Of a stretch of 46,171 bases of DNA, positions 8,868 through 16,218 are shown piece by piece; position 1 is the first letter of the stretch, and each line of letters opens with the position of its first letter. Below the pieces are notes generated by a model. It had not been told where the DNA came from. It was given only the letters and a program-made list of their open reading frames with translations, and did no database searches. The stretch spans positions 1 to 46,171 of the forward strand of contig DATJWM010000030.1 of the NCBI GenBank assembly GCA_035501255.1, read 5' to 3'. Both the position numbers and the translations under genes were made by a program. The stretch is from JAFAZI01 sp035501255. GTDB taxonomy: Bacteria > Actinomycetota > Actinomycetes > JAFAQI01.

Positions 8868-8884
8868 CTAGACAATCTGTCTAG
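8868..8884. promoter_or_regulatory. Perfect 7-bp-arm dyad, likely Lrp/AsnC site
   Basis: CTAGACA-ATC-TGTCTAG is a perfect inverted repeat in the 183-bp region between hpd (start 8742) and the Lrp/AsnC gene (start 8926). A TTGACT -35-like hexamer overlaps its left edge. Lrp-type regulators commonly bind 15-17 bp dyads beside their own gene, so this is the best candidate site for control of hpd-hmgA-fahA and autoregulation. The match to this regulator is inferred. Confidence 0.65.
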
Positions 8885-8925
8885 ATTTGGAGGCAATCGC
8901 CAGTCGGACCGATCAGGAGGCTCGG

Positions 8926-9417
8926 ATGCGAATGCGCAGGTCGCCGGATGCCCTCGACCCGCTCGACGTCCGGCTGCTGGCACTGATGGAGGAGCATCCG
9001 CGGATTGGTGCTCTGGAGCTCTCCCGCCGGGCGGGAGTCGCTCGAGCGACGGTGACCGCACGGCTTCAGCGCCTCACGACGGCGGGGATCGTCACCGGTT
9101 TCGGCCCGCAGGTCGACCTCGAGGCTGCGGGCTTTGTGGTCCAGGCGCTCGCCACCCTGGAGATTGCCCAGGGTCGCCTGGATGACGTCACCCGGCTGCT
9201 CGCCGCACTGCCCGGGGTGACCGAGGCCTACGCGACCACGGGCGCGGGGGACGTGGTCTGCCGACTCGCGGCCGAATCCAACGAGGCGCTCCAGGACCTG
9301 TTGCTGGTCCTCGGCCAGTCCCCGGCGATCCGGCGATCAACCAGCGTCGTCATCCTCTCGACCCTCGTGCACCCGCGCGTCCTGCCGCTGCTGCGGCAGC
9401 GTCATCCGGACACCTAG
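8926..9417 (+). CDS. Lrp/AsnC-family transcriptional regulator
   Basis: A 163-residue feast/famine regulator. The N-terminal helix-turn-helix (LDVRLLALMEEHPRIGALELSRRAGVARATV, in parts) is followed by a RAM-type ligand domain ending VVILSTLVHPRVLP. The ATG at 8926 is chosen because AGGAGG lies at 8915-8920; an in-frame TTG at 8887 would precede that site. It sits between divergent hpd and the downstream phhA, so it probably tunes tyrosine/phenylalanine catabolism in response to an aromatic amino acid or intermediate. Confidence 0.9.
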   Translation: MRMRRSPDALDPLDVRLLALMEEHPRIGALELSRRAGVARATVTARLQRLTTAGIVTGFGPQVDLEAAGFVVQALATLEIAQGRLDDVTRLLAALPGVTEAYATTGAGDVVCRLAAESNEALQDLLLVLGQSPAIRRSTSVVILSTLVHPRVLPLLRQRHPDT

Positions 9418-9455
9418 CCCTGGAGTCGGGACGCGGGTCGTCGGGGTTTGCGGCG

Positions 9456-9461
9456 TAGCGT
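9456..9461 (+). promoter_or_regulatory. Candidate -10 box for phhA
   Basis: TAGCGT is a typical actinobacterial -10 hexamer, 36 bp before the phhA start. A strong ribosome site GAGGAGG follows at 9481-9487. No convincing -35 is seen. The gap 9418-9497 otherwise holds nothing recognisable. Confidence 0.4.
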
Positions 9462-9497
9462 GGCGGGCAGATCCTCGAGCGAGGAGGCTCGGTCGAG

Positions 9498-10388
9498 ATG
9501 GCGGACCACAGGTCGCTGTACTCCCCGGTCTCGGTCGCCGCGGACGGCTCGGTCGAAGTGGTGCTCGGCCCGGACCACCCCGGCTTCACCGATCCTGACT
9601 ACCGCCTGCGGCGCAACGTCATCGCCGGAATCTCCGAGGCGTGGCGGCCGGGTGCCCCCGTGCCCCGCGTGGACTACACCCCGGTCGAGCACCAGGTCTG
9701 GCAACGGGTCTGCGCCGAACTCGGTCCGCGCCACGAGCGGTTTGCGTGTGCGGAGTTCCTCGCGGCGAAGGACCGGCTGGGGCTCCCCGCGGACCACATC
9801 CCCGAGCTGACCGAGGTCGGGGATCTGCTCGAACGGTGCACCGGCTTCCGGTTTCTGCCGGTGCCGGGCCTTGCCCCGTTGCGCACCTTCTACTCGGCAC
9901 TCGGCGGATCGCACTTCTACTCGACCCAGTACATCCGGCACCACTCGCAGCCGTTGTACACCCCCGAACCGGACATCGTGCACGAAGTCGTTGGTCATGC
10001 CAACCAGCTGGCCTCCCCCCGGTTCGCCGCGCTGAACCGGCTGGTCGGGGAGGCGGTCGATCGCACCCGGACCGACGGGGCACTGCACTTTTTGGCCAAC
10101 GTCTTCTGGTTCACCTTCGAGTTCGGGCTGGTGCGGGAGAGCGGCGAGTTGCGGGCATACGGCGCCGGGATCCTGTCGTCGTACGGCGAGACCGAGGTCT
10201 TCCGCGACGCCGCGGAGATCCGCCCGTTCGACGTCGCCGCGATGGGGACCATGCGCTACGACATCACGCGCTACCAGCCGACGCTGTTCGCGGCCGACTC
10301 GATTGAGCAGGTCATCGAGGCGCTCGCCGAGTTCCTCGCCACCTACGACGACGACGCCTACCTCAGGTATGGATCAGCGAACCGTTAG
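9498..10388 (+). CDS. phhA: Phenylalanine 4-monooxygenase
   Basis: A 296-residue pterin-dependent aromatic amino acid hydroxylase that makes tyrosine from phenylalanine. The iron site HEVVGH (His, Glu, His facial triad with the Glu of WFTFEFGL) and the YTPEPDIVHE and YGAGILSSYGE motifs are family-diagnostic. The length fits the bacterial single-domain form without a regulatory ACT domain. GAGGAGG precedes the start. It feeds tyrosine into the divergent hpd-hmgA-fahA route. Its stop codon overlaps that of the convergent acyl-CoA ligase. Confidence 0.96.
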   Translation: MADHRSLYSPVSVAADGSVEVVLGPDHPGFTDPDYRLRRNVIAGISEAWRPGAPVPRVDYTPVEHQVWQRVCAELGPRHERFACAEFLAAKDRLGLPADHIPELTEVGDLLERCTGFRFLPVPGLAPLRTFYSALGGSHFYSTQYIRHHSQPLYTPEPDIVHEVVGHANQLASPRFAALNRLVGEAVDRTRTDGALHFLANVFWFTFEFGLVRESGELRAYGAGILSSYGETEVFRDAAEIRPFDVAAMGTMRYDITRYQPTLFAADSIEQVIEALAEFLATYDDDAYLRYGSANR

Positions 10389-12073
10389 CCGGCGCCGGGC
10401 AACGGTTCGCCGATCGGCAGCAGGTGGTCCCTTCCGTGCCGGGCGAAGTCGGCTTCCAGGTCCGCGCGCGTGACCGCGTCGAACCGTTCGTAGTCGAGCG
10501 CCGCGCCGGCTCGCCAGTAGACCGGATCGGCGGTCGCCCACGCGCTCGCGCGAAGCGGCGCCTTGTCGACCTTGTTCGTCGCGGTCAACGGCATTGCCGC
10601 CACGATGCGCACAAATCGCGGTGCCCACTTCGTGCCGAGGTCGGCTTGACAGGCGAGAAAGCTCCCGAAGGACGCCGGGTCGAACGTGGCGCCGGCGGCG
10701 AGCTCGAACACCGCCATGACCTGGTCGCCCGTGCGCGAGTCGGGGACCGCGTGAACGGCGGTCATGACCGTGCCCGGAAGTCGGGCAAGGATCGTTTCGA
10801 CCGGCGCGGCCGCGAAGTTCTCCGAGTCGACCCGTAGCCAGTCGTTGCTGCGGCCGGCGAAAAACAGGAAGCCGTCCGCGTCCCGGTAGGCGAGGTCACC
10901 GCTCCAGTACCACCCGCCGTGAAGCCGGGTGTTCATGGCCTCCTCGTTGCGGTAGTACCCCTCGAAGGTTCCGGCACCGCTGCGGTCGACCAACTCGCCG
11001 ATCGCCTCCGCCGCGTTGACCAGGCGTCCGACCTCGTCGAAGATCGCTGTGGCGCACTCCCTGCCGGTCTGAGGGTCGACGACCGCGACGTCGGTACCCG
11101 GCCGGGGAGCCGGTGCGCCGATCGACGCGGGTGGGGTGTCGGCAGGCCGGTGGGTGGTGATCACGCCCTCGCTCGAACCGTACCGTTCGATCAATTCGCA
11201 GCCGAATCGCCGGGAGAACTCCTCGCGGTCGCGCAGTGAGGCCTCGGTGCCGAAACCCGAGCGCAGCGAGTTCTCGGCGTCGTCCGGCCGTTCGGGGGTT
11301 GCGAGGACGTAGGCCAGCGAACGCCCGACGTAGTTGAAGTACGTCGCGTCGTAGCGCCGGACGTCGGCGAGGAACTGCGACCCGGAAAACCGCGGTCGCA
11401 GGCAGGCGGGTACGCCGAGAGCGGCCGCGGGCGCGAGGTTGGCCATGATCGCGTTGCCGTGGAACATCGGCATCGACTGGTAGGTGACGTCCGCACTCGA
11501 CATCCCGAGATTCGCGATCGCTGCCCGGGCGATCGTGGCCAACCGTCCGGTGGTGCACCTGACCGCCTTCGGCGCGCCGGTCGAGCCGGAGGTGAACAAC
11601 AACAGCAGCAGGTCGTCGGCGTCGGCGTCGGCGGCGAGCTCGTCGGAGGACGCCGCCGCCTGATCGATCGCCGCGGAGTACTCGCGGGAGTCGACGAGCA
11701 CCGTGCGGTCATCGGACAAGCCCAGAGCAGCGCCGTCGAGCAGAGTTCGCCGTGCGGTGTCGGTCACGACGAGTTGGCAGTCGGTGTGGCGAATGTCTGC
11801 CGCGAGCGACTCCCCGCGTCGGGTCGGGTTGATGCCCACGATTGTCGCCCGCGCGAGTGCCGCGCCGTAGATCCAGGTGAGGTATTCCGGCGTGCTTTCG
11901 AGCAGGACGCCGACGTGGAACGGTCGGTCGCTCATCCGGAGCTCGGTCATGATCCGGGCACGCGCGGTGGCCGCGGCGATCAGCTCGGGCCAGGTCCACG
12001 TGAGATCGTCGGATCGAACGGCGACGCGCGGATCGTCGCGGCGCGCGAGGAGCAGATCGGCGAAGGTCTCCAC
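10385..12073 (-). CDS. AMP-forming acyl-CoA ligase, FadD17-like
   Basis: A 562-residue ANL-superfamily enzyme that activates a carboxylic acid to its acyl-CoA via acyl-adenylate. Motifs in order: P-loop LLLFTSGSTGAPK near residue 156, YGSSEG, WYWSGDLAYRD, and the C-terminal TNKVDKAPLR with the catalytic Lys. The overall pattern resembles mycobacterial FadD17, which activates steroid side-chain acids; that substrate is inference. It probably forms an operon end after the Mtb12-like gene (16 bp apart) on the same strand. Confidence 0.9.
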   Translation of the reverse strand: METFADLLLARRDDPRVAVRSDDLTWTWPELIAAATARARIMTELRMSDRPFHVGVLLESTPEYLTWIYGAALARATIVGINPTRRGESLAADIRHTDCQLVVTDTARRTLLDGAALGLSDDRTVLVDSREYSAAIDQAAASSDELAADADADDLLLLLFTSGSTGAPKAVRCTTGRLATIARAAIANLGMSSADVTYQSMPMFHGNAIMANLAPAAALGVPACLRPRFSGSQFLADVRRYDATYFNYVGRSLAYVLATPERPDDAENSLRSGFGTEASLRDREEFSRRFGCELIERYGSSEGVITTHRPADTPPASIGAPAPRPGTDVAVVDPQTGRECATAIFDEVGRLVNAAEAIGELVDRSGAGTFEGYYRNEEAMNTRLHGGWYWSGDLAYRDADGFLFFAGRSNDWLRVDSENFAAAPVETILARLPGTVMTAVHAVPDSRTGDQVMAVFELAAGATFDPASFGSFLACQADLGTKWAPRFVRIVAAMPLTATNKVDKAPLRASAWATADPVYWRAGAALDYERFDAVTRADLEADFARHGRDHLLPIGEPLPGAG

Positions 12074-12088
12074 GGGGCGCGGAGTCCG

Positions 12089-12622
12089 TCAGCTGGACTC
12101 GGTCGGCGAGGGGCTCGGGGACTCCGGTGCCGGGACCAATCCGTGGCACCCCGTCGGCGGGACCTGGTCGTTGGCGGCCGTGACCACCTCGCAGAAGGTC
12201 TTCTTGCTCACCACCCATTGGTCGCCCTGGACAACCGCCTTGCCCTTGACGTTGTCGAGCAGCTTGGTGGCGCCGTTGTCCTGGTCCCAGTAGACCGCCG
12301 CGGTCGCGGGTCCTGTGAAGGTGATCGTGTTGACGATCGCGGTGCGGGACAAGCCGGCCTGCCGGTCGATCCGGATCATCGTGTTGACCGCCTTGGTCAG
12401 CTGCGCTCCGTCCTGGAGTAGCCCGATCGCGGTCTTGGCGGTGGTATCGCTCGCGAAGAAGGCCTGCCAGTTCTGGGTGATCTGCGCCTTGGCGACCTCG
12501 GCGTTGGCTGTGTCGGTCGCCGCGGGCGTCGCTGCCGTTCCGGTTCCGCCGCCCGAGCTATGGCAGGCGGCCGCGGCGAACAGCACGAGAGCCGCGCACG
12601 CCATCCGTGCGGGGTTGGTCAT
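12089..12622 (-). CDS. Mtb12-like probable lipoprotein
   Basis: A 177-residue exported protein. The hydrophobic leader ends at a candidate lipobox cysteine C20 (FAAAAC, then SSGGG), a weak match because Ala replaces Leu at -3. The mature part resembles the low-molecular-weight antigen Mtb12 family: an NTF2-like region ending VVQGDQWVVSKKTFCEVV, then a Pro/Ser-rich tail. Function unknown. The -10 box TACGTT ends 6 bases before the ATG, suggesting a leaderless transcript. Confidence 0.72.
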   Translation of the reverse strand: MTNPARMACAALVLFAAAACHSSGGGTGTAATPAATDTANAEVAKAQITQNWQAFFASDTTAKTAIGLLQDGAQLTKAVNTMIRIDRQAGLSRTAIVNTITFTGPATAAVYWDQDNGATKLLDNVKGKAVVQGDQWVVSKKTFCEVVTAANDQVPPTGCHGLVPAPESPSPSPTESS

Positions 12623-12628
12623 CCCTCG

Positions 12629-12634
12629 AACGTA
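12629..12634 (-). promoter_or_regulatory. -10 box implying a leaderless start for the Mtb12-like gene
   Basis: On the minus strand TACGTT lies at 12634-12629 and six bases separate it from the ATG at 12622, placing the transcription start at or next to the start codon. It is embedded in a small dyad CTCGA-N6-TCGAG. No Shine-Dalgarno precedes the ATG. Confidence 0.5.
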
Positions 12635-12683
12635 GTCGAGGCGCCCGGCCTCGCGTGCCGACTCCCGTCGGTCCGGCGCGCGC

Positions 12684-13910
12684 TCAGCCCGCGGCCTTCA
12701 GCTGACGGGCGGCGATCTTGAGCGCCCGGTTCGAGCCGTCGGGGAGCTCGCGCAGCGGCTCGGCGACCTCCGCGACGGTCGGACCGTGCTCGTCGGCCAG
12801 CGGGCGCAGGGCATCGAGATCGAAGCCGTAGAGGTCGGCCGCCGTACCGGCAAGGAAGGTCTGGATCACATCGGGGTCGAGGTGGCCCAGCACCTGCCGC
12901 AGGTGCTCCCGGGTGAACGGGTGGGTGCCTTCTTCGTGGGGATAGTCGCTTCCCCACATCACGTGGTCCACGCCGATCTTGTCGATCGCGATCGTGATGT
13001 CCCGCGGGGTCGGCTGGCTCACCCCGATGTAGCAGTTCCGCCGGAAGTACTCCGTCGCCGACTTCGGCGGGACGGTGTCGCCGTCGAAGCGCATCTCGCC
13101 GACCGCGCTCGACCGGACGCCCGCCATCAGGCCGTCGAGGTGCGCGAGCATTCCGGGAATCCACTCACACCCCGCTTCGGTCAGCACGAACTTCAGCGTC
13201 GGGAAGCGTTCGAAGACCCCGCCGAGGATCAGGTAGGCGAGCGGGCGCTGGGAGTAGAACGGGATCTCGAGAAGATGCACCATCGGCATTGCCGGCGCGT
13301 ACTGATAGACCGGTCCACCTGTCCCGGAGTGTGCGTTGACGGGGATGCCGAGCTCGGCGCAGGCCTCCCAGATCGGGTCGTAGCAGGGGTCGTACAGAGG
13401 CTTGATCCAGTCGCATGTCGGCGGCACGCTGCCGATCAGCACGCCTCCGCGCAATCCGTTCTCCCAGCACCACCGCGCGTCCGCGATCGCGTCGTCGACG
13501 TCGTTGAGAAAGATCTGCCCGATCCCGGCGCGGGTGGTCGGGTTCTCGGCGCAGTAGTCGGCGAGCCAGCGGTTGTGCGCTTGGACACCGGCGTGGCGGT
13601 GCTCGTACTCCTCCGGTCGCGGGGGCTGAGCAAAGAGCACGAAGCTGGGGAAGAACGGCGGAATCGTGTTGGGGAACAGGACCTCGGCCACGACGCCGTC
13701 CGCGTTCTGGTCCGATGCCCGCCGCGCGCCGTCCCAGTTGCGCACTCGCAGGTCGGTGTCCTTGAGGTCCTTGAACGGGTTGCGGTATTTCTCGCGCCAC
13801 GCGTCGAAGTCGTCGCGGTACTTCGGATCCAGGTACTCGCGGTAGTGCGCGTGACTTCCGCCGGCGTGGGTGTCGGCGCTGATGATGATGTAGCGCTCGT
13901 CCGGACGCAT
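12684..13910 (-). CDS. Amidohydrolase-2 family protein
   Basis: A 408-residue metal-dependent hydrolase or decarboxylase. Signatures are IISADTHAGGSHAHYREY at the N-terminus, VNAHSGTGG in mid-barrel and VMWGSDYPHEEGTHPFT near the C-terminus. It is clearly paralogous to the protein at 1040-2317. AAGGAG precedes the ATG. It lies just downstream of a TetR gene, and the 71-bp gap carries a 21-bp operator also found before the TetR gene, so the pair is probably co-regulated. The substrate is unknown. Confidence 0.88.
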   Translation of the reverse strand: MRPDERYIIISADTHAGGSHAHYREYLDPKYRDDFDAWREKYRNPFKDLKDTDLRVRNWDGARRASDQNADGVVAEVLFPNTIPPFFPSFVLFAQPPRPEEYEHRHAGVQAHNRWLADYCAENPTTRAGIGQIFLNDVDDAIADARWCWENGLRGGVLIGSVPPTCDWIKPLYDPCYDPIWEACAELGIPVNAHSGTGGPVYQYAPAMPMVHLLEIPFYSQRPLAYLILGGVFERFPTLKFVLTEAGCEWIPGMLAHLDGLMAGVRSSAVGEMRFDGDTVPPKSATEYFRRNCYIGVSQPTPRDITIAIDKIGVDHVMWGSDYPHEEGTHPFTREHLRQVLGHLDPDVIQTFLAGTAADLYGFDLDALRPLADEHGPTVAEVAEPLRELPDGSNRALKIAARQLKAAG

Positions 13911-13925
13911 CGACTGGCTCCTTAA

Positions 13926-13946
13926 TAGAACAGGAATCTAATTCTA
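13926..13946. promoter_or_regulatory. 21-bp palindromic operator, copy 1 (amidohydrolase promoter)
   Basis: Pattern TAGAA-N3-GA-N-TC-N3-TTCTA, here complete. It lies 16 bp upstream of the amidohydrolase start and overlaps its likely -10 region. The same pattern recurs at 14612-14632 before the TetR gene. Confidence 0.75.
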
Positions 13947-13981
13947 GCGTAGTTCTCCGCTGGATTCTCCGGGACCCGGGG

Positions 13982-14581
13982 CTACGGCGGAGGGCTGAAG
14001 ATCAATCCGATCGAGTCGTCGACCGCTCGGTGGACGGCGCGGATCGAAGCGCGGCCGTAGGCCCACCGCCGGAGCTGGGCGAACATGACCGCGTTGATCG
14101 TGCCGAGCACCGCGGTCGCGACCGGCGCGTCCAGGTCCAGCAGGCCGCTGAGCAGCGCACCGCGGTTCTGTTCGGCGAACGCGTTGTAGAGGTCACGAGC
14201 GTTGTCGTCGGCGGACGTCTCGATCGCCATGAGTACCCGGAACATCTGCGGGGTTCGCTCGAAGGCGTTGATCGCCCGATGAAACGACGCCCGAAGCCGC
14301 TCCGCGTCGGTGTCGCCGCGGGCCTGCTTGCTCACCCACGGCGGGTAGTCCGATGCCCACTGGAGCATCGCGGCGGCGTACAGGTGATCCTTCGAGCTGA
14401 AGTAGCGATACACGGTCCCGAGGGCCACGCCGGCGGTCTCGGCGACCTCCCGAATCTGGACCGAGTCGAGGTCGCGGACCTTGAGCAGCTCGATCGCGGC
14501 GTCGACGATCGCGGTCCGCCGTCGCCGTTGGGACAGTGGCAGCGCGGCCGGGTCGAGCACCGACGTTGCCGACTCGTCCAT
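13982..14581 (-). CDS. TetR-family regulator with paired operators
   Basis: A 199-residue repressor. The helix-turn-helix spans about residues 20-65 (VQIREVAETAGVALGTVYRYFSSKDHLY), a sequence type close to KstR-like regulators of steroid and fatty-acid genes. The C-terminal half is a helical ligand domain. Identical-pattern 21-bp palindromes lie upstream of its start (14612-14632) and between its stop and the downstream amidohydrolase (13926-13946), the pattern expected for autoregulation and control of the neighbour. The ligand may be an acyl-CoA; that is inference. Confidence 0.91.
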   Translation of the reverse strand: MDESATSVLDPAALPLSQRRRRTAIVDAAIELLKVRDLDSVQIREVAETAGVALGTVYRYFSSKDHLYAAAMLQWASDYPPWVSKQARGDTDAERLRASFHRAINAFERTPQMFRVLMAIETSADDNARDLYNAFAEQNRGALLSGLLDLDAPVATAVLGTINAVMFAQLRRWAYGRASIRAVHRAVDDSIGLIFSPPP

Positions 14582-14611
14582 CCGATCCCTGCCTCCGCCT
14601 CGCTGCCAGAG

Positions 14612-14632
14612 TAGAACGAGATTCCTGTTCCT
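14612..14632. promoter_or_regulatory. 21-bp palindromic operator, copy 2 (TetR promoter)
   Basis: TAGAA-N3-GA-N-TC-N3-TTC followed by CT: one base off the full palindrome of copy 1. On the minus strand it overlaps a -10-like TACTCT (14613-14608), 31 bp upstream of the TetR start at 14581. Confidence 0.72.
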
Positions 14633-14634
14633 GT

Positions 14635-14697
14635 CCCGGCCCCGACACTTCGGCCGGCGCCGGTCACCAGCGCGACCCGGCCGGTGAGGTCGAACAT
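14635..14697 (-). pseudogene. N-terminal remnant of an SDR gene
   Basis: On the minus strand an ATG at 14697 overlaps the stop of the upstream binding-protein gene (TGATG) and encodes about 21 residues reading MFDLTGRVALVTGAGRSVGAG, the start of a classical SDR Rossmann fold with TGxGxxxG. The similarity stops abruptly just before the TetR operator at 14632. The rest of the SDR is absent; the TetR gene and its promoter follow. It looks like a former operon partner cut off by deletion or insertion. Residual translation of a fusion frame is possible but unlikely to be functional. Confidence 0.7.
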
Positions 14698-16046
14698 CAG
14701 GGTCGGGCGGTGGTGGCGTTCGACGGCCACTGCGGGCGGTGGTAGCCGTCGAAGCGCAGCTCGCCGCCGCGCAGCTCGCGGAAGGTCAGGAAGTCACCCT
14801 TGTAGCCGTGCCGGTCATACGGGCCGAACTGGATGTAGCAGCCCGGTCCGCCGTTCGTCGCCGGCATCCAGCGGATCCTCTCCATGCCTTCCTTGACGTT
14901 CTTCGGCGTGGCCGTCGGCGCGTTGGCAAGTCCGTGGATAGCGACCCGCGCGGTGTCGTAGGCGAGCGCGATCACCACATTGCGGGTGCGGCGGCCGAAA
15001 CGAGCCTCGAACCGGTCGATCATCGCCTCGTAGTTGGGGTTGGTGCCGTCCTCGCCGAGCTGGTCGATGCCGTGCCAGCCTTCGAGGCCCTGTGCCCAGC
15101 GGTTGCTGTTCGAATAGAACATGAACGCCGTTCCCATGACCCGCGGCGGATCCCAGTCGAGCTCGGAGAACGCCGACGCGAAGTGGAAGGTCGAGTAGCC
15201 GTAGCCACCGTAGTAGATCGCCTCGGTGCCCATCTCGCGCATCGAGGCGAGCGACTCGGTCAGGCCGACCGGGTTGGGTTCCAGCCGGACCTCGCGGGTG
15301 ATCTCCAAGCCGAGGTTCAGCGCCCGGTCGCGGAAAAAGTCGGCGTAGTCGCGCCCCGCAGACCCGGTCTCCCAAAAGAGGCCGACCTTGCGGAATCCCT
15401 TGTTCGCCAACCAGTCTGCGCACATCACCCCTTCGGTGGGAATGTCGCCGTTGGCCACCGTGAAGCAGTACTCCGAGGAGAACCGGTGCGCCCCCGTCCA
15501 GCCGATGCACGCGACGCCGAGCTCGTTGGCGGTGTCCTGCACGTTGAGGCAGTTGTCGGAGATCATCGGGCCAAGGACAACGACACATCCTTGATCCACG
15601 AGCCAGCGGTAGCCGTCGAGGAGCCGCTTGAAGTTCTCCCGGGGCAGGCCCCGGGCATCGGCGATCACAAGCTCGACCGGGTTGCGGGTGAACACCCCTT
15701 CGTTCATCGCGTCCTCGATCGCGAGAATCGTCGGGTCGATCCAGTCCGCGAGCAGCTGGTTGAGCTCCATGTCGATGAGGATGCCGATCTTGACCGGCTG
15801 GAACGGGTCGCCCTGGGTCTGCATGCCGCGGGTCGGCGGGTAGATGATGATGCCCTGGACCGGTTGATCGCCCATCGCACCACCGCCCTCGTACCAGGCC
15901 TTGCCGGCACCGCCGGACCCCTCGAGGTAGGCCCGAGTCCCGAACTTGACCGAGCACACGGCCCGGTCCTCGAGCGCGCGGTCGGCCCACTGAGCCGGCT
16001 CGGGGAACATTCGCTCGACATAGGTGTAGGTCGGCTCGTCCGTCAT
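14697..16046 (-). CDS. Type-1 periplasmic-binding-fold protein without signal peptide
   Basis: A 449-residue protein of the ABC branched-chain-amino-acid-type receptor family. Two alpha/beta lobes are evident: VKIGILIDMELNQLLADWIDPTILAIEDA opens lobe one (in parts) and FRKVGLFWETGSAGRDYADFF is in lobe two. It begins MTDEPTYTYVERMFPEP with no hydrophobic leader or lipobox, so it probably stays cytosolic as a sensor or ligand carrier. No permease or ATPase gene is nearby. It diverges from an alpha/beta hydrolase, and its stop overlaps the SDR remnant. Confidence 0.83.
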   Translation of the reverse strand: MTDEPTYTYVERMFPEPAQWADRALEDRAVCSVKFGTRAYLEGSGGAGKAWYEGGGAMGDQPVQGIIIYPPTRGMQTQGDPFQPVKIGILIDMELNQLLADWIDPTILAIEDAMNEGVFTRNPVELVIADARGLPRENFKRLLDGYRWLVDQGCVVVLGPMISDNCLNVQDTANELGVACIGWTGAHRFSSEYCFTVANGDIPTEGVMCADWLANKGFRKVGLFWETGSAGRDYADFFRDRALNLGLEITREVRLEPNPVGLTESLASMREMGTEAIYYGGYGYSTFHFASAFSELDWDPPRVMGTAFMFYSNSNRWAQGLEGWHGIDQLGEDGTNPNYEAMIDRFEARFGRRTRNVVIALAYDTARVAIHGLANAPTATPKNVKEGMERIRWMPATNGGPGCYIQFGPYDRHGYKGDFLTFRELRGGELRFDGYHRPQWPSNATTARP

Positions 16047-16100
16047 CTGCTCTCCCTGTCCTGAACCGGCCCGGCGCTGTCCGGTGTTGGCCGCAGTTTG

Positions 16101-16111
16101 GATACATTATC
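16101..16111. promoter_or_regulatory. AT-rich dyad in the divergent 16047-16218 region
   Basis: GATA-CAT-TATC is a perfect 11-bp dyad within an AT-rich patch of the 172-bp gap between the binding-protein gene and the hydrolase. It could be an operator or part of a promoter. A separate -10-like TACTGT lies at 16189-16194 for the plus-strand gene. Nothing else is recognisable in the gap. Confidence 0.35.
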
Positions 16112-16218
16112 AACCGGTCCGAATGTCACGCGAGGCGCAGGTCGGGGCATCGGTGTCAGCGCGGGCGTGGCGTTCGCGGCCGTGGTGTTACTGTCCGCCG
16201 GAGGAGAGGAGGCCGCCG

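Noticed and set aside
12684..13910. KstR consensus at the amidohydrolase promoter
   Set aside because: The 21-bp dyad contains AGAAC and TTCT, but the spacing does not match the TNNAACNNGTTNNA KstR box, so I do not call it a KstR site.
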